A stretch of DNA of 64,000 bases from Beijerinckiaceae bacterium (GTDB lineage: Bacteria; Pseudomonadota; Alphaproteobacteria; Rhizobiales; Beijerinckiaceae): contig CP024846.1 in the NCBI GenBank assembly GCA_004564215.1, positions 2,865,501-2,929,500 on the forward strand, in the 5' to 3' direction. The translations under genes were made by a program, and so were the position numbers. The notes beneath the pieces are model-generated. The model did not search any database. It worked only from the letters and a program-made list of their open reading frames with translations, and was not told the DNA's origin. Below are positions 25,419-32,781 of the stretch, piece after piece. Within the stretch, counting starts at the first letter, position 1; every line of letters begins with the position of its first letter.

Positions 25419-25645
25419 TTCGCGCTCCCTTCGACCCGCTCTGCGAGTTCCTTCGCGTCTGCGGAAATCGATTGCCAATGCGCCCGCGCCCGCCTCAAGA
25501 AATGCAGCAGCCCTGCGTCCGATTTGACCGCGATGCAGGGCATTGCCGCGTCGAGTTCGCGGTGCAGAATATCGATGGTGTCGCCAATGTTTTGGCGAAG
25601 CTGCTCGCGGCAGATCTCGATGGCTTGGGGTGAGGGCGCGCTCAT
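25415..25645 (-). CDS. Small hypothetical protein of the replication operon
   Basis: 76 aa, helical and acidic (EICREQLRQNIGDTIDILHR, then ARAHWQSISADAKELAER). Both ends overlap neighbours by 4 nt (ATGA with the helicase below, ATGA with the DUF3102 gene above), which is good evidence that it is translated. No family is recognised. Confidence 0.65.
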   Translation of the reverse strand: MSAPSPQAIEICREQLRQNIGDTIDILHRELDAAMPCIAVKSDAGLLHFLRRARAHWQSISADAKELAERVEGSAK

Positions 25646-26532
25646 CGTGCGCCCCCTTTGCGGCGTCGCCGTTGCGGTCTGGGCGCCGTCTCAACTTCAC
25701 TGATCGCGGCAACAATTTCCGCTTCGGAAAGCGCGCTGTGTTCGGCCGAAAACCCGCGCCATAACGATTTGGATAAGTCGTCGAGCTCCTGCATCCCAGT
25801 GCGTTTTCTAAATGCGTCGCCCTCTGGGCCGAGCCATTCATCAACATTTTGAAAAGGACGCTGCAAAATCCACTCAACGTGCATCCCGGCGCCTTCGGGG
25901 TCGCGCCAGCTCCGCGCGGCAAAGAGCGTGAAAATCGCCCACTCGCGCCGTTCGTCATCAGACCGGCCATGAAATGGGTCGTACCCAGGACCCTGGATGA
26001 CGCCGATGTCTGCATCGAGGCAGGCTTTCAGCAGATCCTCGCCGTCGAGGCTCTCGATCTCTTTTGCGAAGCGAAAAAGCTTTCGGACGTCAGACGACAG
26101 CACGAGCAGGGCCGCTGCCTCGTTGAGGGTCAAATCCGCAATAGGTTGCGCATTTGGCCCCTCGATCTCAGTGCGGTTCCGTGCAAGGCGCATATAAAGT
26201 TGCGAGGTTCGCTCGCTGATTGAACAATGGTCGCGCAACCAGGGAAGCCACGCACCGTGCGGCACCATTTCTTTGGCTTCAATCAGCAATTCCCCGGCGG
26301 CGATCGAGTGACCGAGACTTTCGCGCAGGGCCAACGATACTGCGGTATGCTCGGCTCGAATCCGGGCCGCGAGTTCCGGGAGGGAATTTGAGAAGGCGAT
26401 AGCGCCGTCATTTCCCCCTTGCTTATCAACGTCGTTTTTGCTATTTTCCGCATCGTCAGTCCTGCCGGAAATGACACGCAGATCCAGAGCCGCTGGCGTC
26501 GCAACCGCCGGCGGCTTTTCCCTTTGATGCAT
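25642..26532 (-). CDS. DUF3102-like phage protein
   Basis: 296 aa. The central part (SLGHSIAAGELLIEAKEMVP, then GAWLPWLRDHCSISERTSQL) matches DUF3102, a family common in phages and islands that carries a winged-helix-like segment and has no proven function. A Ser/Thr-poor, Arg-rich tail (RPQRRRRKGG) suggests nucleic-acid contact. It lies between the AlpA-type gene and the replication genes, all co-directional and nearly abutting. Confidence 0.78.
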   Translation of the reverse strand: MHQREKPPAVATPAALDLRVISGRTDDAENSKNDVDKQGGNDGAIAFSNSLPELAARIRAEHTAVSLALRESLGHSIAAGELLIEAKEMVPHGAWLPWLRDHCSISERTSQLYMRLARNRTEIEGPNAQPIADLTLNEAAALLVLSSDVRKLFRFAKEIESLDGEDLLKACLDADIGVIQGPGYDPFHGRSDDERREWAIFTLFAARSWRDPEGAGMHVEWILQRPFQNVDEWLGPEGDAFRKRTGMQELDDLSKSLWRGFSAEHSALSEAEIVAAISEVETAPRPQRRRRKGGAR

Positions 26533-26536
26533 GGCG

Positions 26537-26770
26537 TCAAACGGTTTCCGTCAGGGAGGCTTGGACCGCTGGTTTGCCGCCGGTCTTCGGCGTCCGCCGC
26601 GGACGCTGGGCAAGCCATGCTTCGACTTCGTGGATATCCCACGCGATGCTGTTCGGGCCCATTTCGATAGGTTTAGGAAACCCGGCCGCCACCTTTCGGG
26701 CCGCGTCCATGCGATCACGAAAAACGCCCCGCTCGGCGAGCTCTTTATAGCGGACATACTGCTTCGACAT
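26537..26770 (-). CDS. AlpA-family regulator / excisionase-like protein
   Basis: 77 aa. The DNA-binding form typical of AlpA/MerR-like small proteins is present: a helix-turn-helix followed by FPKPIEMGPNSIAWDIHEVE and AWLAQRPR. In phage satellites AlpA is the usual activator, and in phages the same fold acts as excisionase. The ATG at 26770 has GAGG 8 bp upstream. It heads the replication operon and is separated from the integrase-linked gene by 128 bp that could hold a promoter. Confidence 0.82.
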   Translation of the reverse strand: MSKQYVRYKELAERGVFRDRMDAARKVAAGFPKPIEMGPNSIAWDIHEVEAWLAQRPRRTPKTGGKPAVQASLTETV

Positions 26771-26897
26771 ATTCAATCCTCATTGCGCAACCGCGACCAC
26801 GGCGTTGCTCATGTGAACTGAATATGCACGACAGAAACATCTTGTATATCAACTGGTTAGGGCACTCTTAAGAATGTCCGGACACTCTTAAGGAACG

Positions 26898-27422
26898 TCA
26901 TGTGGACAACTTTTTTACCCATCGGTCCATGATGGTCTTCTCATCTCTGCGAGGCAGCTTGTCCGCTTCTAGACGAATGTTGACTCTGTCAGTTATCTCC
27001 CGCCTGCTTCCCCCTTTTGCAAGCTCCGCCCGCAAGATCGAGAGTTGCCGTTCCCTTCTTTGGGGCGAGTTGGCCGCACGTCGATCGCGGGCGCGCCCGA
27101 GCTTCTCGAATTCGGCAAGCTTTTGCGCACTGTCGCTCATCGTTCCCATGCTGCTGATCGAGACCGCCGCTGCTATGAAGTGGTGGATCTGTTCGTACCC
27201 GTAATCCGCACGGGATGGCTTTGTCTGTCTCAATGGCTCGATGAACCATTTTGCGAGCTCATCAAACGCCGGACGCAATCGGGTCAGCGCGGCTTCAAGT
27301 CTAGCTCGATCGGCAGGCGTTACGACTTTTTCAGCTTTCGGCGACAGCGCACCAAGTGCCATCTTTTCGAGATAATCGAGCATCGTTAGCGCGCCTGCCT
27401 TGCAATCGCTGCTTTCGCTCAT
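26898..27422 (-). CDS. Hypothetical protein coupled to the integrase
   Basis: 174 aa. The ATG at 27422 overlaps the integrase stop by 4 nt. The C-terminal part (LAKGGSRREITDRVNIRLEA, then DEKTIMDRWVKKL) looks like a helix-turn-helix; the N-terminal part is helical. No family is recognised. Its coupling to the integrase suggests a role in recombination control or regulation of the element. Confidence 0.6.
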   Translation of the reverse strand: MSESSDCKAGALTMLDYLEKMALGALSPKAEKVVTPADRARLEAALTRLRPAFDELAKWFIEPLRQTKPSRADYGYEQIHHFIAAAVSISSMGTMSDSAQKLAEFEKLGRARDRRAANSPQRRERQLSILRAELAKGGSRREITDRVNIRLEADKLPRRDEKTIMDRWVKKLST

Positions 27423-28675
27423 CCTTGCTCCCTCATCTTGATGACGTTCGTGGGATCGCCAGGTTCGACGATCGACATGACGCGATTGGCCCACGCCTCG
27501 AACGCGTGCCTTTTCTCGTCAAGATAGCTGTGTTGATCATAGATCTTGTGCAGGCCCTTTTGGCTATGAGCGATGCAAAGCTCGCTGACGTTATCCGCGA
27601 TCCGCAGCGAAGAAAGCCCGGTTCGCATTGTTCGCCGCAGATCATGGAACCGCCAAGGAGCTACGTCGGGGATCAGGGCGTCGATCTTGGCTTTCAAGCC
27701 GCTGAAATTTGCGATCGGCCGGCGCCCGCCGGTCGTCGTGAGGACGAAGGGGCCAGGCCACCGCGGCAGGCCGGCGAGGATCGCAATGGCTTCCGGCGCC
27801 AGGGGCACAATATGCGCCGTATCAGCCTTCATGCGATCGGCTGGAATGACCCATAAGCCTTTCGCGAGGTCGATTTCGGACCACGCCATTTCCCCGACCT
27901 CGCGAAGGCGTTGACCGGTCAAAAGCAAAAGGCGCACGAATGGGCCAGTCGGATAAGATAGGTCGCCCGCAGACTTCCATAGCGCCGCCAGCTCACTATC
28001 CGTGAGAACCCGAACTCGTGGGCTGGGCTTGCCAATCAAATCCTTGGCGGAGAGCGCGGCGCACGGCGACGCTGCCAGGCCGTAGCAGCGCTGCGCCAGC
28101 GCCCAGCGATAAAACTTCGAGAGGTATGCGAAGAGGTGCCGCGCTTGATAGGGGCGGTCCTTCGCAACCGCCTTCAGTAGCTTTGCGATTTCGAGGTCCG
28201 TGATCGAGGCAACGGGGCGTTTTCCGAAGGATGGCAGGATTTCACGCCTAAACGCGGCCTCGACCTCGGCGGCGGATCGCAAGCCGGCAACGTGATCCTC
28301 AAAGAAATCCTTAGCGACCGCTCCGAACGTCTGTTTCGCGGCTTGGGCCTCCGCCTCTTTTGCTGCCTCTCGTTTGGCTTTGGGATCAATGCCGCGACTT
28401 ATATCGAGGATCGCGGCGCGGGCGTCCGCCCTGGCGTCGGAGAGTGCGTAGGGCAAAGGATGGGCCGCTGGGAACGGTACGGTCCAGCCGAAGCCGATTA
28501 GTCGGCGAATCAGCCTGCCATTTGGCAGGCGCCGCATTACATTGAAACTTGCGGCCCCGGTGTCGGTAACACGGACGCAGAAGCTAGGAATGGCGCTATC
28601 CCAAATTACCGTGCGCTTGCCAGCCGGGGCGGGTTTGAGCCCTCGCAATGCTCGGTCGGTTAACAGAGTTTTCAT
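27419..28675 (-). CDS. int: Tyrosine integrase (tRNA-Lys element)
   Basis: 418 aa, close to the P4-type integrase length. The N-terminal arm-binding domain opens TDRALRGLKPAPAGKRTVIW. A core-binding domain follows near residues 110-200. The catalytic domain has LLTGQRLREVGEMAW (first Arg), WRFHDLRRT (His-x-x-Arg), AHSQKGLHKIYDQHSY (third His and the nucleophile Tyr). All needed residues seem present. The ATG at 28675 is preferred; the frame is open to 28738. The gene reads leftwards away from attR, 180 bp from it, and is the expected recombinase for the 57-bp repeats. Confidence 0.93.
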   Translation of the reverse strand: MKTLLTDRALRGLKPAPAGKRTVIWDSAIPSFCVRVTDTGAASFNVMRRLPNGRLIRRLIGFGWTVPFPAAHPLPYALSDARADARAAILDISRGIDPKAKREAAKEAEAQAAKQTFGAVAKDFFEDHVAGLRSAAEVEAAFRREILPSFGKRPVASITDLEIAKLLKAVAKDRPYQARHLFAYLSKFYRWALAQRCYGLAASPCAALSAKDLIGKPSPRVRVLTDSELAALWKSAGDLSYPTGPFVRLLLLTGQRLREVGEMAWSEIDLAKGLWVIPADRMKADTAHIVPLAPEAIAILAGLPRWPGPFVLTTTGGRRPIANFSGLKAKIDALIPDVAPWRFHDLRRTMRTGLSSLRIADNVSELCIAHSQKGLHKIYDQHSYLDEKRHAFEAWANRVMSIVEPGDPTNVIKMREQG

Positions 28676-28713
28676 GGTCGCCCAAAAAATCAGATGCTGA
28701 TATAGGTCAACTA

Positions 28714-28725
28714 TGGGGCAACACT
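28714..28725 (+). repeat. Possible integrase arm site (right)
   Basis: TGGGGCAACACT differs by one base from the tandem 12-mer inside the left end. Just beyond it AACGGGTG occurs twice (near 28738 and 28757). These short repeats lie between the integrase start and attR and could be arm-type sites. Confidence 0.4.
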
Positions 28726-28855
28726 CAATATGTGTCAACGGGTGTTAGCGGATATTAACGGGTGATTGGATTGTGGGCATTAATATGCTGTGAAAACAAG
28801 GTCGAAGGCTGTTAAAATGTTGTGCAGTGTTAAGAGGTGATATGAAGCGCGACGG

Positions 28856-28912
28856 GACTTTTAATCAGAGGGTCATGGGTTCGAATCCCATCGCGCTCAC
28901 CAACAAAATCAA
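28856..28912 (+). repeat. attR: 57-bp copy of the tRNA-Lys 3' part
   Basis: Exact repeat of 12632-12688. It carries the 3' half of the tRNA (anticodon arm part, T arm, CCA) without a 5' half, so it is not a tRNA gene. It probably represents the original chromosomal 3' end pushed aside at integration. Confidence 0.95.
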
Positions 28913-29137
28913 AACATTATATCGCATCCACGAAAGATAGTCAGGCGAGGCGCTGGCTTGGTAAGCGTGCGGTAAGCAGAAATCGGAAATTCGGGGAAAA
29001 TCGGACGCTTCATACGACACCCCCCAAGGTGCCCAGCGGCTGGTAGCCCCTATTTGTCTTCATCCGCCCCGAGAGACGGCAGTTTGCCGCCCGCGCTTTG
29101 ACAGAAGGCTGCCAACTGGTGCGCCAGCATCCCACCT
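28913..29137. other. Intergenic stretch right of attR, probable old element remnant
   Basis: About 225 bp with no intact gene. GGTAAGCGTGCGGTAAGCAG looks like a short direct repeat next to an att site, of the kind seen inside the left end, which hints at an earlier insertion at the same tRNA. Confidence 0.35.
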
Positions 29138-29245
29138 AGTTGGCGCGATGTTGTATCGAGGTGGCAAGTTCCGCGCCGGCTGGGTCAGCCGGTAAAGCTC
29201 GACCAGCTCACGCCACGTGTAGCTCTAGGTGAAGCGTCCGCACAT
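29138..29245 (-). pseudogene. SRAP/YedK (HMCES-like) gene remnant
   Basis: Read on the minus strand from the ATG at 29245, the peptide is MCGRFT, a TAG stop, then SYTWRELVELYRLTQPARNL followed by RYNIAPT. This is clearly the N-terminus of an SRAP protein, with Cys2 and the RYNIAPT motif present but a stop at codon 7; the frame decays further on. It lies just outside attR and differs from the SRAP fragment inside the element, so two copies have been at this locus. Confidence 0.75.
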
Positions 29246-29322
29246 GGGGACTTTTATTAGCGGATAACCCGGCCATTCCAATTGTACTGTTGGAAATTAG
29301 TCGAGACTGAGACCTGGGCGGC

Positions 29323-30180
29323 TTAATAGGGAGCCAAAGTGTCGAACCTGTAGCTGAAGCCGACCTGCACTTGGTTCTGCGTCAAATGATGGCGTACGGA
29401 AAGGAGGCCGCCCATGGGCGCAAACAAAGCCGCGAACGGATAGTCCGTGGTGCTGCCGAAGTCGGAATAGCGGTATTCGGCCCTGACCGACCAATTGTTG
29501 GTGACCGCATATTCGAGACCGCCGCCGACCGTCCATCCGGCGCGTGTTTTCGAAATGCTCTCGTTGAGGAACAGGGGGCCGGCAAGGCCGAACGAATAGG
29601 TGTTCTTGATGCCGGTGAAAGCGGCGCCGCCGGTTGCGTACAACAGGACCCGATCGAACGCGACGCCGGCGCGGGCGCGGATCGAACCTTGAACCTGCTC
29701 GCGGTTTGTCGAGGTGATGCCGAAGGGAATGAAAACTGTCTTGCTCACGCTCGTTCCGTCGACCGTGCCTTCAAGACCAATCACCCATTGGTTGATCTGC
29801 AGATTATATCCGACATGGGCGCCGCCGATCACCCCTTGCGGTTTTGTGCCGAATGGGGCGGAGAGGAATAGCGCGGAGGTGCCTGGGGTACCCGGCGTCG
29901 CGGGGACTGCCGGGGTTAGGATACATTGCGGGCTCCCAGGAGGGAAATCGCAGTTTGGAACCAGTACGGCGGGCGTCCCAGGCGTCCCGGGTGTTCCAGG
30001 CGTCCCAGGAACGAACGAAGTCGCATTAGCGGCATCGTTTGCCCAGGCGTATCCGATTTGACCACCGAGATAGAGGCCGGTCCAGCTGAACAACGGAACG
30101 GGCTGCGGTGGAGCCGCTAGCGCCGCCGATCCAGTGAGGGCAACGGCACCAGCCGCCGCCATGAGGACTTTACGGAACAT
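29323..30180 (-). CDS. Outer-membrane beta-barrel protein (Omp25/31 type) with a collagen-like loop
   Basis: 285 aa. A signal peptide (residues 1-23) is followed by the barrel pattern FSWTGLYLGGQIGYAW, typical of Omp25/Omp31 porin-like proteins, then repeated amphipathic strands and a C-terminal strand ending VGFSYRFDTLAPY. The first extracellular loop (about residues 55-105) is expanded with PGTPGTPGTPGTP (58-70) and TPGTPGT (96-101), and has two Cys between these repeats (C77, C86). AAGGAGAGG lies just before the ATG. It is probably a surface-exposed structural or adhesive protein. Confidence 0.88.
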   Translation of the reverse strand: MFRKVLMAAAGAVALTGSAALAAPPQPVPLFSWTGLYLGGQIGYAWANDAANATSFVPGTPGTPGTPGTPAVLVPNCDFPPGSPQCILTPAVPATPGTPGTSALFLSAPFGTKPQGVIGGAHVGYNLQINQWVIGLEGTVDGTSVSKTVFIPFGITSTNREQVQGSIRARAGVAFDRVLLYATGGAAFTGIKNTYSFGLAGPLFLNESISKTRAGWTVGGGLEYAVTNNWSVRAEYRYSDFGSTTDYPFAALFAPMGGLLSVRHHLTQNQVQVGFSYRFDTLAPY

Positions 30181-30696
30181 GAGCCTCTCCTTAAGGGAGC
30201 GTGAATTCTGACAAAGCTACGCCCTTTCTGAAGGCCAGCAATCTTTTTCCGTCTTTGAACACTTGCTTTTTGAACAACTGTGGCGGCGGTGCAACTGACG
30301 GGAATAACGAAGACCGGGGCCGGATCGACCAAGCAAATTGCGAACGAGCCGAGGAACAGAGTGGCCGTCAGCAAAACTTAAAATAAGATCGGCGCCATCC
30401 GCTTCACTTGCCCCTCTTTTGTTCGAAGCCTTCAGCAATCTGATGCCAGGTCCAAGGCATTTTGGGATGAATTCGATATCTGCTGATTCGAGAGGGAAGC
30501 GGATTACATCGATTGTGCGCCCCCTCAAGGCCTCTCCCTTTTTTCGGTCGCCTCTCGATGTAACGCCGGATATTGGGAGGACTCTGCAGCCTATCAGTGG
30601 TACGCGGGGATTTGAAGGTCGCGCCGGCCTCGGTCGATGCGGCAAGCAGAACTCAGATGATCAAGCCCTCCGGCTGGCGTAACTCAGGCCTTCTGC
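30181..30696. other. Intergenic stretch, nothing recognised
   Basis: About 515 bp between the divergent porin and SDR genes. Frames on both strands are open for 100-140 codons but have no ribosome site or known motif and overlap each other. It probably holds the porin promoter at its left end. Confidence 0.5.
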
Positions 30697-31566
30697 ATGA
30701 TGATGACCCGCGTTCAAGCCAAGGTTCGCGCGCGCGACCCCGTTCTCATCACCGGCTGCTCGACCGGTGTCGGCCGCGCCGCGGCGATCATGTTCCAGGC
30801 TGCCGGCTTTGTGACCTTCGCCACCGCGCGAAATCCTGCCACGCTTGAAGAGCTGCGCGCCGCCGGCTGCCGGACTCTTGCTCTCGACGTGACGGATGAA
30901 GTCTCCCGGCAGGCCGCGGTCGAAACAATCGAGAAGCAATTCGGCTCGGTCGGTATTCTCGTGAACAATGCGGGCTATGGCCAATACGGCCCCCTCGAGG
31001 AAATATCGCTCGAGGCGATGCGGCGACAGTTCGAGACCAATGTTTTCGGCGCGATGCGTTTGTCTCAGCTGGTATTGCCGGGTATGCGTCGCGCGGGAAG
31101 GGGTCGCATTATCACCGTGAGTTCCGTCGCGGGTCGCGTCAGCATCATCGGCGGCGGGGCCTATCACGCAAGCAAATTCGCCCTCGAGGCTCTTGCCGAT
31201 GCGCTGCGCCCCGAAGTCGAACCCTTCGGCATCGACGTGGTGAACGTGCTGCCGGGGCCGATTGCGACACATTTCGAGGCAACGCTCCTAAGGACTATCC
31301 CGAATAGGGACGAGGGCAGCCCCTATAGGCCGTTCAAGAAAAATCTTGCGCGGCGGATGCACAGATTTCTCACACCGGGCGGCTTCGGCGTCATGACGGC
31401 CGAGCATGTCGCGAGGGTTGTTTTCAAGGCGAGTACGGTGTCGCGTCCGCGCCCACGCTACAGCGTCGGTTTCATCGCAAAACTTGGCCCGTTCGGTCGC
31501 GCGCTGGTGCCCGATCGCTTGGTGGACAGGGTGACCCGTTTTGTGATGTCGGGGAAACTTGGCTGA
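30697..31566 (+). CDS. Short-chain dehydrogenase/reductase
   Basis: 289 aa classical SDR that reduces or oxidises a small carbonyl or hydroxyl substrate with NAD(P). The cofactor motif is TGCSTGVG in VLITGCSTGVGRAA, NNAG is in ILVNNAGYG, the catalytic Ser is in ITVSSVAG, and YHASK supplies Tyr and Lys. A C-terminal extension beyond 250 residues is typical of the retinol-dehydrogenase-like subgroup. The substrate is unknown. Three ATG codons in a row begin at 30697; the third is an equally good start. Confidence 0.9.
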   Translation: MMMTRVQAKVRARDPVLITGCSTGVGRAAAIMFQAAGFVTFATARNPATLEELRAAGCRTLALDVTDEVSRQAAVETIEKQFGSVGILVNNAGYGQYGPLEEISLEAMRRQFETNVFGAMRLSQLVLPGMRRAGRGRIITVSSVAGRVSIIGGGAYHASKFALEALADALRPEVEPFGIDVVNVLPGPIATHFEATLLRTIPNRDEGSPYRPFKKNLARRMHRFLTPGGFGVMTAEHVARVVFKASTVSRPRPRYSVGFIAKLGPFGRALVPDRLVDRVTRFVMSGKLG

Positions 31567-31583
31567 CTTCTCGGTTCAATCAA

Positions 31584-31605
31584 GGCGGAGTTTTAAGTCT
31601 CCGCC
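31584..31605. terminator. Hairpin between convergent SDR and yidB-like genes
   Basis: GGCGGAG and CTCCGCC form a perfect 7-bp stem with an 8-nt loop 18 bp after the SDR stop. The tail is not T-rich, so efficiency is doubtful, but the place between two convergent genes fits a terminator. Confidence 0.5.
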
Positions 31606-31636
31606 CTGTCCTACTTTTGCTGCAACCGCTCCGCGG

Positions 31637-32242
31637 TTAGGCCATCCGGGCGGCTTCCTCCGGGGTCGGGAGCCGACCTTTGGGCGTGAGCTGATCGATC
31701 AGCTCGGGCAGATGCTGAGCCAGGGAGGCCAGCAATTCCTCCTTGCCGAGGCCCGTCCGCTGGCTCAATGCGGCAAGCGCCTCGCTGCCCAGCACTTTTT
31801 CCAAGTCAGCCGGCGTAATATTCTGGTTCGGGCCGGTGCCGATCCAAGATTGCGCCAGGCGTCCCAGTCCGCCCTTTTGAAAATCATTGACAAGATTGCC
31901 GAGCCCGCCGCTCAGAACGCCGCCGGCTGCCGGGCCAAGGACCCCGCCAAATCTTTCCCGTATCATGTCGGCAAGGTTGCCACTGGGCGCCGGAGGCGGC
32001 GGCGCCGATCTGCCGCCGCTGCCCAATAGCCCGCCCAGGATGTCGCTGAGCCCACCAGCGGAATTGGGGACAACGGGGGGAGGGGCAGCCTGAGCGCCGC
32101 TCCCCTTCATCGCCTTATAGGCGAGAAGACCAAGGAGGGCTATCATGATGGGCGACATCCCGCCGCCGCTGCTGCTCGTGGTGGGCTGACGCCGTCCGCG
32201 AGGGCCGTTCATCATGCCGATAAAGATATCGCGCAGTCCCAT
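31637..32242 (-). CDS. YidB-family (DUF937) protein
   Basis: 201 aa. It starts MGLRDIFIGM, then has one short hydrophobic segment (SPIMIALLGLLAYKAM), a Pro/Gly-rich linker, and a C-terminal domain with GRLAQSWIGTGPNQNITPAD and LGSEALAALSQRTGLGKEEL, the diagnostic YidB repeat. The role is unknown. AGGAG lies 6 bp upstream of the ATG. It is downstream of the GlsB-type gene on the same strand, with 71 bp between them. Confidence 0.85.
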   Translation of the reverse strand: MGLRDIFIGMMNGPRGRRQPTTSSSGGGMSPIMIALLGLLAYKAMKGSGAQAAPPPVVPNSAGGLSDILGGLLGSGGRSAPPPPAPSGNLADMIRERFGGVLGPAAGGVLSGGLGNLVNDFQKGGLGRLAQSWIGTGPNQNITPADLEKVLGSEALAALSQRTGLGKEELLASLAQHLPELIDQLTPKGRLPTPEEAARMA

Positions 32243-32313
32243 GAGTATCTCCTGATTCCCCGCCTTCGGGATATGACCGACGCATATGTGCTGCTGAGGT
32301 AAATTGGCGTTTC

Positions 32314-32619
32314 CTAGAGCCACCGTCGCGGTGGTGCGCCCGTATTGCCTGGGTCAGAAATAACGCGGTGAGTCGAAAGCCGGTTCCAAATAAACAACAC
32401 GAGCAGGGCCCCAATGGTCGCGCCGACGAGACCCGCGCCCTGATCGAGGCGGTACCAACCGATGGTCTGACCAATGAAGGTAGCCACGAACGCTCCCGCA
32501 ATTCCAAGAAGCGTCGTCAGGATAAAGCCCTGCACGGTATTCGGACCGGGCGAAATAATACGGGCAATAATACCGGCGATGAAGCCGATCGCGATGATCC
32601 AGATGATGTTCGACACCAT
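32314..32619 (-). CDS. GlsB/YeaQ/YmgE family membrane protein
   Basis: 101 aa with three hydrophobic helices and the family signatures GFIAGIIARIISPGPNTVQG and LLGIAGAFVATFIGQ. These transglycosylase-associated-like proteins are induced by stress in several bacteria; the mechanism is unknown. It has a clear AAGGAG before the ATG. The C-terminal tail (SDPGNTGAPPRRWL) is longer than usual. Confidence 0.9.
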   Translation of the reverse strand: MVSNIIWIIAIGFIAGIIARIISPGPNTVQGFILTTLLGIAGAFVATFIGQTIGWYRLDQGAGLVGATIGALLVLFIWNRLSTHRVISDPGNTGAPPRRWL

Positions 32620-32781
32620 AATCTCCTTGGGTTAGCGCCTCGGTCATAGTTAGGGCGCAAGTTTCGGAATGCGAGCCTGCTACCGTCAAGAAATTGCCGA
32701 GCGGGTGGATTGGTTTCCAAGAAAAAGCCAGCAGCAAAATGTAGATTTCGCGAAGTCACGCCGCTGCTTTTCATGTTTGAT

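Larger units (their letters stand above)
12632..28912. mobile_element. Integrative element in tRNA-Lys (about 16.2 kb), satellite-like island or prophage remnant
   Basis: A 57-bp direct repeat of the tRNA-Lys 3' end bounds the element, and a tyrosine recombinase gene starts 180 bp inside the right repeat. The contents are integrase, AlpA-like regulator, DUF3102 protein, SF2 helicase, replication-module protein, iteron-like repeats and a terminase operon, all on the minus strand. A cargo zone of small genes lies on the left. Portal, protease, capsid and tail genes are not seen. Flanking chromosome genes (DUF1467 on the left, porin on the right) run up to the ends. The length and composition resemble phage satellites, but deletion from a full prophage would look similar. 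Confidence 0.88.

Noticed and set aside
28856..28912. Second tRNA-Lys gene
   Set aside because: Only the 3' part is present; no acceptor 5' strand or D arm precedes it, so it is the att repeat.
30181..30696. Open frames of 114 and 142 codons on opposite strands
   Set aside because: They overlap each other, have no ribosome site and no known motif.
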